Shown here piece by piece: positions 1-5,702 of a stretch of 7,221 nucleotides of DNA (the stretch's first letter is position 1; each line of letters opens with the position of its first letter). Location: NCBI GenBank assembly GCA_958369225.1, contig CATXID010000015.1:1-7221 (forward strand), written 5' to 3'. The position numbers and the translations under genes were made by a program. Source of the stretch: an uncultured Collinsella sp. GTDB lineage: Bacteria; Actinomycetota; Coriobacteriia; Coriobacteriales; Coriobacteriaceae. Under the pieces are notes generated by a model. The model had not been told where the DNA came from. It saw only the letters and a list, made by a program, of their open reading frames with translations, and did not search any database.

Positions 1-167
1 TCGACACCGCCGAGTTCGCGATCCCCGGCCTTGACGACGAGTTCCGCGTCATCGTCTCCCCGTGGATTCTGACGGTGCTCGTGACCGACCGCCTGGCTCG
101 CTACTACGAGACGGTCACCAAGCACAACCTCAAGTATCGTCGCTACTATCACCAGTTCGACTACTAA
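1..167 (+). CDS. SIS-domain sugar-phosphate deglycase/isomerase, FrlB-like (3' end only)
   Basis: Only the last 54 codons are in the window; the reading frame begins at base 3 and ends at TAA 165-167. The fragment holds a Pro-Trp pair, a hydrophobic helix and a Tyr-Tyr pair, and ends in an Arg-Arg-Tyr-Tyr segment with a final Asp-Tyr. From memory, E. coli fructoselysine-6-phosphate deglycase FrlB has the same C-terminal layout (PW, then YY, then DRRYY and a final EY). FrlB-type SIS enzymes are cytosolic and split 6-phosphorylated Amadori products into hexose 6-phosphate and an amine. The IIA gene of a mannose-family PTS starts 46 bases downstream, which fits a transport-plus-deglycation operon like the gfr operon of Salmonella. 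The SIS core and catalytic residues lie outside the window, so substrate is unproven; another sugar-phosphate isomerase is possible. Confidence 0.68.
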   Translation, partial: DTAEFAIPGLDDEFRVIVSPWILTVLVTDRLARYYETVTKHNLKYRRYYHQFDY

Positions 168-213
168 AGAAAACGGGTGCGGGAACGTGCCGGGCTATTG
201 AGAGGAACACAGA

Positions 214-633
214 ATGAGACAGTACATCATCGCCAGCCATGCGCACTTCGCTACCGGCATCAAGGAGAGCGTCGAGCTGCTCTCGGGCGCTCGTGACAAC
301 GTCCACGATCTTTCGATGTTCGTCGATGGCCGCATGGACGTGGCCGAGGAGGCCAAAAAACTGCTGGCGGGCATGTCTGCCGACGATGATGTCGTTGTCT
401 GCACCGACCTCTTTGGCGGCAGCGTCAACAACGAGTTCACCAAGATCGTCCAGACGCGTCCCCGCACGTACCTCGTTACCAACATGAACCTTCCTCTGCT
501 CATCCAACTGCTGTTCTCTGACGAGTCGGCGCCGGTTGAGGAGACGATTCGTGCCATCGTCGCTGCGGACGATACGCGCGTGAAGTTTGTCAACGACCTG
601 TTGGTCGATGACGACGAGGAAGAAGAGTTCTAA
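214..633 (+). CDS. Mannose-family PTS system EIIA component
   Basis: This 139-residue cytosolic protein would take phosphate from HPr and pass it to the IIB protein encoded next. The N-terminus has a short beta strand followed by Ser8-His9; the family motif is SHGxFAxG, here SHAHFATG, so His9 is the probable phosphorylation site. A second family signature, TDLFGGS, lies near residues 65-71, followed here by VNNEF instead of the commoner PFN. Length matches a stand-alone EIIA domain of about 140 residues. The start is supported by AGAGGA at 201-206, seven bases before the ATG. The C-terminus is unusual: a run of Asp and Glu residues ending in Phe. It sits 46 bases after the SIS gene and 57 bases before IIB, probably in one operon. 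Family assignment is secure; substrate cannot be read from IIA. Confidence 0.92.
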   Translation: MRQYIIASHAHFATGIKESVELLSGARDNVHDLSMFVDGRMDVAEEAKKLLAGMSADDDVVVCTDLFGGSVNNEFTKIVQTRPRTYLVTNMNLPLLIQLLFSDESAPVEETIRAIVAADDTRVKFVNDLLVDDDEEEEF

Positions 634-690
634 TCCGCAGCACCTATTGACATGCCGCAAGACGGCGCAAGACCTTTGGGGGGTCACATT

Positions 691-1173
691 ATGATTCAGC
701 TACTCCGCGTTGACCATCGCCTGCTTCATGGCCAGGTCGCAGTTTCCTGGGTTCAGGGCCTTGGCTCCAACTGCATTTTCTGCGTGGGCGATAAGGTTGC
801 TAACGACCCGGTGTGGAAGACGACGCTCAAGATGGGCAAGCCTGCCGGCTGCAAGCTCGTCATCAAGGATATGGCGAATGCCATCGAGGCCATTAACTCG
901 GGCGTGACTGACAAATACAAGATGATCATCTGCGTCGCCACCATCGCTGAGGCAAAGCAGCTTGTTGAGGGCTGCCCGCAGATCAAGTCGGTCAACCTGG
1001 GCAACACCAAACCCAAGGACGAGAAGCGTCCCGATGCTCGTCAGGTCTCTCGTCAGATCTTCCTGACCGCGGCCGAGGAAGCCGATGTGCGCGAGATGCT
1101 GGATCGTGGCATTGAAGTCGAGATTCGACCCCTGGCCGATGACCCCAAGGTTGACTGCGCCAGCGTGCTCTAG
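691..1173 (+). CDS. Mannose-family PTS system EIIB component
   Basis: This 160-residue cytosolic phosphocarrier would accept phosphate from IIA and transfer it to the sugar bound by the IIC-IID membrane complex. The N-terminal motif RVDHRLLHGQV corresponds to the family's RIDDRLIHGQV, so the phosphorylated histidine is probably His13; the second Asp of the common motif is His here. The segment VNLGNTKPK near residues 107-115 matches the conserved loop of this fold, and the Leu-Asp-Arg-Gly-Ile-Glu-Val-Glu segment near the end is also typical. I chose ATG 691 because a G-run at 678-683 gives a seven-base spacing and because the family starts directly at this strand; an in-frame ATG at 652 would add 13 unlikely residues. 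A hairpin separates the gene from IIC downstream. Confidence 0.92.
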   Translation: MIQLLRVDHRLLHGQVAVSWVQGLGSNCIFCVGDKVANDPVWKTTLKMGKPAGCKLVIKDMANAIEAINSGVTDKYKMIICVATIAEAKQLVEGCPQIKSVNLGNTKPKDEKRPDARQVSRQIFLTAAEEADVREMLDRGIEVEIRPLADDPKVDCASVL

Positions 1174-1184
1174 GCGTTTAAATT

Positions 1185-1204
1185 CGAAGAGTCTGAGCTC
1201 TTCG
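1185..1204 (+). other. Intercistronic hairpin between IIB and IIC
   Basis: CGAAGAG (1185-1191) and CTCTTCG (1198-1204) form a perfect 7-bp stem with a six-base loop. No T-run follows, so it is not a standard intrinsic terminator. It sits in the 58-base gap between the cytosolic (IIA, IIB) and membrane (IIC, IID) parts of the operon and may affect mRNA processing or stability. The function is inference. Confidence 0.45.
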
Positions 1205-1231
1205 TAGTGTCCTATATGGAAAGGGGGATGT

Positions 1232-2005
1232 ATGCTTACCCAAGCAATCCTCATCGGACTTATCGCCGCATTTGGTAAGTTCGACTACCAGCTCGGTACG
1301 CTCTATGCGTTCCGCCCCATCGTCCTGTGCCCGCTCGTGGGCCTGGTCCTGGGGGACCTGCAGTCTGGTCTCGCGATCGGTGCGAGCCTGGAGCTGCTGT
1401 TCATGGGCTCGATCTCCATCGGCGCCTACGTGCCGCCTGATGAGACGATCGGCGGCGTTCTCGCCTGTGCCTTCGCTATCCAGCTGGGCCAGAGCACCGA
1501 GGCCGCCATCGCGCTTGCCATGCCCATCGCCACGCTGTGCCTTGCCATCAAGAACATCCTCAACGCCGCCCTGCCGATCCTGGTTGACCGCGCCGATGTT
1601 TTCTCCGGCCAGGGCAACCTTAAGGGCGTCTATGCGATGCACTTCCTGATCGGTTCCACCGGTTGCATCATGGCGTTCCTGCTGTGCTCGCTGTCGTTCT
1701 ATCTGGGTGCTGACGCCATCCAGGGCATGCTCGACTTTATCCCCGACTTTGTCCTTGCTGGCTTCGGCGTTGCCGCCAACATCCTGCCGGCCATGGGCTT
1801 CGCCATGCTCGGCCGCCTGGTGCTCACCAAGCAGCTCGTGCCCTTCTACTTCCTGGGCTTCCTGCTGTGCTCCTACGCCAACGTGCCCGTCCTGGGCGTC
1901 GCCCTGATCGCCATCATCATCGGCATCGACAAGTTCGACCTGCTCGGCCTGGGCGGAGCCCAGCCCCAGCTCTCCGCGGAAGGGGATGAGGACGATGACT
2001 TCTAG
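1232..2005 (+). CDS. Mannose-family PTS system EIIC component, copy 1
   Basis: This 257-residue integral membrane protein would form, with IID, the sugar-translocating unit. It is rich in hydrophobic helices and carries the IIC signature GAYVPPDETIGGVLACAFAI around residues 64-83. ManY-type proteins are about 265 residues, so it is full length. Start is ATG 1232 after a purine-rich GGAAAGGGGG at 1218-1227; an ATG at 1228 is in another frame. The last ten residues are strongly acidic and end in Phe; this tail is encoded by the same bases that hold the ribosome binding site and start codons of IID, and the two genes overlap. Residues 182-257 are identical to copy 2 (4024-4797), while the first 181 residues differ at 45 positions, concentrated in residues 101-160. 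That region probably sets substrate preference (inference). Confidence 0.92.
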   Translation: MLTQAILIGLIAAFGKFDYQLGTLYAFRPIVLCPLVGLVLGDLQSGLAIGASLELLFMGSISIGAYVPPDETIGGVLACAFAIQLGQSTEAAIALAMPIATLCLAIKNILNAALPILVDRADVFSGQGNLKGVYAMHFLIGSTGCIMAFLLCSLSFYLGADAIQGMLDFIPDFVLAGFGVAANILPAMGFAMLGRLVLTKQLVPFYFLGFLLCSYANVPVLGVALIAIIIGIDKFDLLGLGGAQPQLSAEGDEDDDF

Positions 2006-2820
2006 TCCCGAGAACAAGATCACGCGCTCCGACCTCATCAAGAGCGCCGTCAACACCGGCGCCCTGGGCATGGAGTTCTCCTGGACCTACTACAAGCAGA
2101 TGAACATCGCCTTCTGCCTGATGGTCGCCAACATGCTCAAGAAGATCTACGCCGGCCGCCCCGACGACTACGCCGAGGCCCTGCACCGCCACTGCGCGTT
2201 CTTCAACATCACCGTCCAGTTCGCCCCGTTCGTGGGCGGCATCGCGATGGCCATGGAGGAGAAGGTCGCCCGCGGCGAGATCGAGCCCGAGAGCGTCAAC
2301 GACGTCAAGGCCGCCCTCATGGGCCCGCTGTCCGGCATCGGCGACTCCATCTTCCTGTCGACGCTGCGCGTGGTCGCCGCCGCGGTGGGCATCAGCCTGT
2401 GCCAGGCCGGCAACCCCTTCGGCCCCATCGCCTTCCTGCTCATCTACAACGTCCCCGGCTTCGCGCTGCGCATCTGGGGCGCCGTCAAGGGCTACGAGCT
2501 GGGCGTGGGCTTCCTGGACGAGGCCCAGAGGACCGGCCTCATGCAGAAGATCATGACCTGCGTGGGAATCGTGGGCGTCATGGTCGTGGGCGCCATGTGC
2601 AAGGACATGTTCTGGGCCAGCATCCCGGTGGCCATCGGCTCGGGCGACGACGCCCAGACCCTCCAGGACATCCTGGACGGCATCATGCCCGGCATGCTCG
2701 GCATGCTCGCCTTCTGGCTGTACTACTGGCTGCTGTCCAAGAAGATCAACCCCATGGTGCTGATCGTGGCCACCATGGTCGTGGGCATCATCGGCGCGTT
2801 CTTCGGCGTGCTGGCGTAGG
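1773..2820 (+). repeat. Perfect direct repeat, copy A (IIC 3' end plus whole IID)
   Basis: About 1,048 bases match 4565-5612 without a mismatch that I can find by eye; translations agree in several frames on both strands. The match starts after a G/T mismatch (1772 versus 4564) inside IIC and ends one base after the IID stop codon, where the sequences diverge at once. The offset is 2792, the same as between the two IIC starts. There are no transposase genes or terminal inverted repeats, so gene conversion or unequal recombination between paralogues explains it better than a mobile element. Confidence 0.93.
1995..2819 (+). CDS. Mannose-family PTS system EIID component, copy 1
   Basis: This 274-residue membrane protein is the IID partner of IIC in sugar translocation. 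Family hallmarks are the early Trp-Thr-Tyr-Tyr segment (residues 30-33), HCAFFN at 66-71, and KAALMGPLSGIGDSIF at 105-120, followed by hydrophobic segments to the C-terminus. It is slightly shorter than ManZ (about 283 residues). Two starts are possible: ATG 1986 and ATG 1995. GGAAGGGG at 1978-1985 is nine bases before 1995 but touches 1986, so I prefer 1995; the shorter form overlaps IIC by 11 bases and suggests translational coupling. Codon use is extreme: reading from ATG 1995, only four sense codons end in A or T (three of them in the first four codons, plus one GGA). The protein is identical to the copy at 4787-5611. Confidence 0.92.
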   Translation: MTSSPENKITRSDLIKSAVNTGALGMEFSWTYYKQMNIAFCLMVANMLKKIYAGRPDDYAEALHRHCAFFNITVQFAPFVGGIAMAMEEKVARGEIEPESVNDVKAALMGPLSGIGDSIFLSTLRVVAAAVGISLCQAGNPFGPIAFLLIYNVPGFALRIWGAVKGYELGVGFLDEAQRTGLMQKIMTCVGIVGVMVVGAMCKDMFWASIPVAIGSGDDAQTLQDILDGIMPGMLGMLAFWLYYWLLSKKINPMVLIVATMVVGIIGAFFGVLA

Positions 2821-2848
2821 TTCCTGCGTTTTATTCTGCCCCCAAGGG

Positions 2849-2880
2849 AAACGGCGACCCATTGCGGTCGCCGTTTTTTA
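2849..2880 (+). terminator. Intrinsic terminator after first PTS operon
   Basis: AACGGCGACC (2850-2859) pairs perfectly with GGTCGCCGTT (2866-2875) around a six-base loop, followed by a T-run to 2879. It lies 30 bases after the IID stop and ends the PTS operon. The next gene starts only 28 bases after it. Confidence 0.9.
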
Positions 2881-2907
2881 TTACCAAAAGCTAGCTGGAG
2901 GTGCTTC

Positions 2908-3798
2908 GTGATTCGATCTGACAATCCACCCGATAATGGCGTGAGCGGGGCGATGTATCTATTTGGCACGGCGCTCTTGTGGAGCTTTATCGGCATCCTC
3001 GTTCACGCCAATTCGCAGTCAGCTCTTTTGATTGGTGCCGTCACGGCAATATTTATGGCGCTCTTTATTCTGCTCGTCGGCAGGCCTGTCCTCCGCGTCA
3101 GCCGTCTTATTGTCCTTGTGGCCGTCTGCAACTTCGTAACGGGCACCACGTTTAACTATGCCAACCAGCTCACGACGGTCGGCAACGCGATCGTCCTGCA
3201 GTACACCTCGATGATTTTCGTTATCGTGTATCAATCGCTCGCAACTCACACGTTGCCCTCGCCTGCGAAGATTGTCTCCGTGGTGGTTGCTTTTACGGGT
3301 ATGGGACTTTTCTTTTTAGGTGATTTGAGTGCCGAGGGCATGCTCGGCAACCTGCTTGCCGTCATTTCGGGCGCCACCTTTGGGCTGTGTTTCTTTTTGA
3401 ACTCTCGTCCCGATGCATCGCCCATGGTGTCCTCGCTCATCTCCTGCGGTATCTCGATGCTGCCGATCGTCTATTTTGTCGGCGCCCTAGACTCCGTGAG
3501 ACCATTTGAGTGGAGTCTCATGCTGGTGCATGGCCTATTTTGCAGTGGCCTTGCGAGCGTGCTGTATGCCAAGGGGATTGCGCGCACCAACGCGTTTGCG
3601 GCCAACTTGGTCTGCATGAGTGAGGTCGTGCTCGCCCCCTGCTGGTCGGCGCTCCTCTTTGGCGAGGTCTTTCGCTGGAACGAGTTTTTGGGCGCGGCGA
3701 TTATCGTTTTGGTGATTGTAGCCAACTTGGCATCCGATGCCTTTGGCGACGGCTTTCTGGTGGCGCTTGTCCGCCATCGAAACAAGGAGCGGGCCTGA
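2908..3798 (+). CDS. DMT superfamily (EamA-type) transporter
   Basis: This 296-residue protein is predicted to be a membrane exporter or importer with about ten hydrophobic segments in two EamA-like halves, the first helix near residues 15-33 and the last near 261-275. The second half has the typical pattern: a loop with SEVVLAPCWSALLFGE at residues 238-253, its Glu253 preceding a helix that begins LGAAII. The start is GTG 2908, supported by GGAGGTG at 2897-2903. EamA proteins often export amino acids or other small metabolites. Next to a putative deglycase operon, export of a released amine or amino acid is conceivable, but this is inference. More A/T-ending codons than in IIC-IID point to a different expression level or origin. 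No obvious terminator follows. Confidence 0.85.
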   Translation: MIRSDNPPDNGVSGAMYLFGTALLWSFIGILVHANSQSALLIGAVTAIFMALFILLVGRPVLRVSRLIVLVAVCNFVTGTTFNYANQLTTVGNAIVLQYTSMIFVIVYQSLATHTLPSPAKIVSVVVAFTGMGLFFLGDLSAEGMLGNLLAVISGATFGLCFFLNSRPDASPMVSSLISCGISMLPIVYFVGALDSVRPFEWSLMLVHGLFCSGLASVLYAKGIARTNAFAANLVCMSEVVLAPCWSALLFGEVFRWNEFLGAAIIVLVIVANLASDAFGDGFLVALVRHRNKERA

Positions 3799-3842
3799 TG
3801 GGATACGTCTGCCGTTTACGGGAAAAAACACCCCGCTGAGCG

Positions 3843-3888
3843 AGTGGTATTAAATCGTTCGAACCTGCATACCTATAATTGGTATCAA
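3843..3888 (+). promoter_or_regulatory. Promoter with TGGTAT operator-like repeats upstream of second IIC
   Basis: A perfect -10 hexamer TATAAT sits at 3874-3879; the best -35 is a weak TTAAAT at 3850-3855 with an 18-base spacer. AGTGGTATTAAA (3843-3854) overlaps the -35, and TTGGTATCAA (3879-3888), an imperfect palindrome, overlaps the -10 and probable start site near 3886. ATACC at 3869-3873 and GGTAT at 3881-3885 form an inverted repeat around the -10. The TGGTAT elements lie 35 bases apart, exactly as in the promoter at 6994-7039. Overlap with the core promoter suggests repression; GntR/HutC-type regulators use GT/AC-rich palindromes of this kind, but the regulator is not in the window. 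Confidence 0.72.
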
Positions 3889-4023
3889 ATCATTTGTGCC
3901 TGGCATGGGTGTTAGCAGCACACCAGGTACGCTTCGAGCCGTGTAATCGAACTCCCGGAATTGATATCAACAACGCGCGCGACGGGAGTGGCGACGGTTC
4001 GAGATTCCTTATTGGGAGGAACT
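3889..4023 (+). promoter_or_regulatory. Structured 5' leader of second IIC-IID unit
   Basis: The predicted transcript has about 138 untranslated bases. Visible pairings are GTGCCTGG (3896-3903) with CCAGGTAC (3923-3930, one G-U), TTCGA (3933-3937) with TCGAA (3947-3951), ACTCCCG (3951-3957) with CGGGAGT (3983-3989), and TCGAAC (3947-3952) with GTTCGA (3997-4002). CTCCC (3952-3956) can instead pair with GGGAG (4014-4018) in the ribosome binding site of IIC. A perfect palindrome TTGATATCAA lies at 3961-3970 and resembles the operator-like site at 3879-3888. No known riboswitch class was recognised. No gene is visible in 3799-4023. Confidence 0.42.
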
Positions 4024-4797
4024 ATGCTTGTCCAAGCAATCCTCGTCGGCTTAGTCGGAGCGTTTGGATGCCTCGACTACCAGCTCGGCACCCTCTACGC
4101 GTTCCGCCCCATCGTCCTGTGCCCGCTCGTGGGCCTGGTGCTGGGGGACCTGCAGACTGGCCTTGCCGTAGGTGCAAGCCTGGAGCTGCTGTTCATGGGC
4201 TCGATCTCCATCGGCGCCTACGTACCGCCTAACGAAACCGTCGGCGGCGTGCTCGCCTGCGCGTTTGCCATTCAGCTCGGTCAGGGTACCGAGACGGCCA
4301 TCGCGCTCGCCATGCCCATCGCCGTGCTTTCGCTGACGATCGGCAACATTACCAATGCCTTGTTCCCTGTGTTTGTCGATATGGCAGACAAGTTCGCCCT
4401 CAAGGGAAACCTCAAAGGCATCTACGCCGTTCATTGGGGAATTGGAATCTGGGGCTGCGTCGAGTACTTCTTGCTGTGCGGCGGTGCATTCTACTTGGGT
4501 TCCGACGCCATCCAGGGCCTGCTCGACTTCATCCCGCCCTTCATCATCGACGGCTTTGGCGTTTCCGCCAACATCCTGCCGGCCATGGGCTTCGCCATGC
4601 TCGGCCGCCTGGTGCTCACCAAGCAGCTCGTGCCCTTCTACTTCCTGGGCTTCCTGCTGTGCTCCTACGCCAACGTGCCCGTCCTGGGCGTCGCCCTGAT
4701 CGCCATCATCATCGGCATCGACAAGTTCGACCTGCTCGGCCTGGGCGGAGCCCAGCCCCAGCTCTCCGCGGAAGGGGATGAGGACGATGACTTCTAG
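4024..4797 (+). CDS. Mannose-family PTS system EIIC component, copy 2
   Basis: This 257-residue membrane protein is the same length as copy 1, aligns to it without gaps, and carries the signature GAYVPPNETVGGVLACAFAI at residues 64-83. It differs at 45 of the first 181 residues, 27 of them within residues 101-160, and is identical afterwards, including the acidic tail. The start at ATG 4024 is supported by GGGAGG at 4014-4019 and by homology to copy 1; an in-frame upstream ATG at 3961 would add 21 residues with no family match and lies inside the leader. No IIA or IIB gene precedes it, so phosphate must come from carriers encoded elsewhere, most simply those at 214-1173. It has its own promoter and leader, so it can be expressed separately. 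A different but related substrate is likely (inference). Confidence 0.92.
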   Translation: MLVQAILVGLVGAFGCLDYQLGTLYAFRPIVLCPLVGLVLGDLQTGLAVGASLELLFMGSISIGAYVPPNETVGGVLACAFAIQLGQGTETAIALAMPIAVLSLTIGNITNALFPVFVDMADKFALKGNLKGIYAVHWGIGIWGCVEYFLLCGGAFYLGSDAIQGLLDFIPPFIIDGFGVSANILPAMGFAMLGRLVLTKQLVPFYFLGFLLCSYANVPVLGVALIAIIIGIDKFDLLGLGGAQPQLSAEGDEDDDF

Positions 4798-5612
4798 TCC
4801 CGAGAACAAGATCACGCGCTCCGACCTCATCAAGAGCGCCGTCAACACCGGCGCCCTGGGCATGGAGTTCTCCTGGACCTACTACAAGCAGATGAACATC
4901 GCCTTCTGCCTGATGGTCGCCAACATGCTCAAGAAGATCTACGCCGGCCGCCCCGACGACTACGCCGAGGCCCTGCACCGCCACTGCGCGTTCTTCAACA
5001 TCACCGTCCAGTTCGCCCCGTTCGTGGGCGGCATCGCGATGGCCATGGAGGAGAAGGTCGCCCGCGGCGAGATCGAGCCCGAGAGCGTCAACGACGTCAA
5101 GGCCGCCCTCATGGGCCCGCTGTCCGGCATCGGCGACTCCATCTTCCTGTCGACGCTGCGCGTGGTCGCCGCCGCGGTGGGCATCAGCCTGTGCCAGGCC
5201 GGCAACCCCTTCGGCCCCATCGCCTTCCTGCTCATCTACAACGTCCCCGGCTTCGCGCTGCGCATCTGGGGCGCCGTCAAGGGCTACGAGCTGGGCGTGG
5301 GCTTCCTGGACGAGGCCCAGAGGACCGGCCTCATGCAGAAGATCATGACCTGCGTGGGAATCGTGGGCGTCATGGTCGTGGGCGCCATGTGCAAGGACAT
5401 GTTCTGGGCCAGCATCCCGGTGGCCATCGGCTCGGGCGACGACGCCCAGACCCTCCAGGACATCCTGGACGGCATCATGCCCGGCATGCTCGGCATGCTC
5501 GCCTTCTGGCTGTACTACTGGCTGCTGTCCAAGAAGATCAACCCCATGGTGCTGATCGTGGCCACCATGGTCGTGGGCATCATCGGCGCGTTCTTCGGCG
5601 TGCTGGCGTAGG
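4565..5612 (+). repeat. Perfect direct repeat, copy B (IIC 3' end plus whole IID)
   Basis: This is the partner of 1773-2820 at an offset of 2792. Shorter islands of identity also occur further upstream inside IIC, for example 1307-1347 with 4099-4139 (41 bases), separated by diverged stretches. Such a mosaic is typical of repeated gene conversion between paralogues. Confidence 0.93.
4787..5611 (+). CDS. Mannose-family PTS system EIID component, copy 2
   Basis: The protein is identical to the IID at 1995-2819 and would pair with either IIC, since both IIC copies share the same last 76 residues. ATG 4778 is the alternative start; ATG 4787 has better spacing from GGAAGGGG at 4770-4777 and overlaps the end of IIC by 11 bases. 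The same HCAFFN and GPLSGIGDSIF motifs are present. Identity of IID in both cassettes suggests that its interactions with IIC and with the IIB protein are conserved, while substrate differences reside in IIC. The downstream sequence differs completely from that after copy 1 from base 5613 on. Confidence 0.92.
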   Translation: MTSSPENKITRSDLIKSAVNTGALGMEFSWTYYKQMNIAFCLMVANMLKKIYAGRPDDYAEALHRHCAFFNITVQFAPFVGGIAMAMEEKVARGEIEPESVNDVKAALMGPLSGIGDSIFLSTLRVVAAAVGISLCQAGNPFGPIAFLLIYNVPGFALRIWGAVKGYELGVGFLDEAQRTGLMQKIMTCVGIVGVMVVGAMCKDMFWASIPVAIGSGDDAQTLQDILDGIMPGMLGMLAFWLYYWLLSKKINPMVLIVATMVVGIIGAFFGVLA

Positions 5613-5645
5613 GGCCCGGCTGCATAGATTTTCGTTGCAACCTGG

Positions 5646-5685
5646 AAAGGGGATGGAGCAGGCCTATGCCCTCCATCCCCTTTTT
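5646..5685 (+). terminator. Intrinsic terminator after second IIC-IID unit
   Basis: AAAGGGGATGGAG (5646-5658) pairs perfectly with CTCCATCCCCTTT (5671-5683), with an inner GGC/GCC pairing (5661-5663 with 5668-5670) in the loop and a T-run at 5681-5685. The MFS gene starts 17 bases later, so some of its transcription may depend on read-through. Confidence 0.92.
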
Positions 5686-5702
5686 GTATAGAAGGAGTTC
5701 GT

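Noticed and set aside
652..690. Upstream start for the IIB gene at ATG 652
   Set aside because: The extra 13 residues do not fit the family, whose proteins begin at the first beta strand, and the G-run at 678-683 is correctly spaced for ATG 691.
1178..2071. Minus-strand open frame of 297 codons opposite IIC, and its twin at 4051-4863
   Set aside because: Low-complexity Gln/Glu/Asp-rich translation antisense to a clear membrane protein gene; same explanation as above.
1917..2996. Minus-strand open frame of 359 codons opposite IID, and its twin at 4709-5791
   Set aside because: It is a consequence of extreme G/C third-position bias on the + strand, which removes stops on the other strand; the product is a His/Ala/Asp/Gly-rich sequence with no family features and no ribosome binding site was recognised.
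3799..3842. Terminator after the EamA gene
   Set aside because: Only short weak pairings such as CGGG with CCCG are seen and no T-run follows on the + strand.
3896..4008. Possible tRNA or T-box element in the leader, because of GGTTCGAG and TCGAA segments
   Set aside because: No acceptor stem, anticodon arm or CCA end can be arranged, and no T-box specifier or antiterminator sequence is visible.
3879..4232. Plus-strand open frame of 117 codons across the leader and the start of IIC copy 2
   Set aside because: It overlaps the promoter, leader and IIC in another frame, and its product is Arg/Pro-rich without recognisable features.
1773..5612. Composite transposon or insertion sequence as the cause of the repeat
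   Set aside because: No transposase, terminal inverted repeats or target-site duplications are visible, and the repeat boundary lies inside a coding frame aligned with its paralogue.
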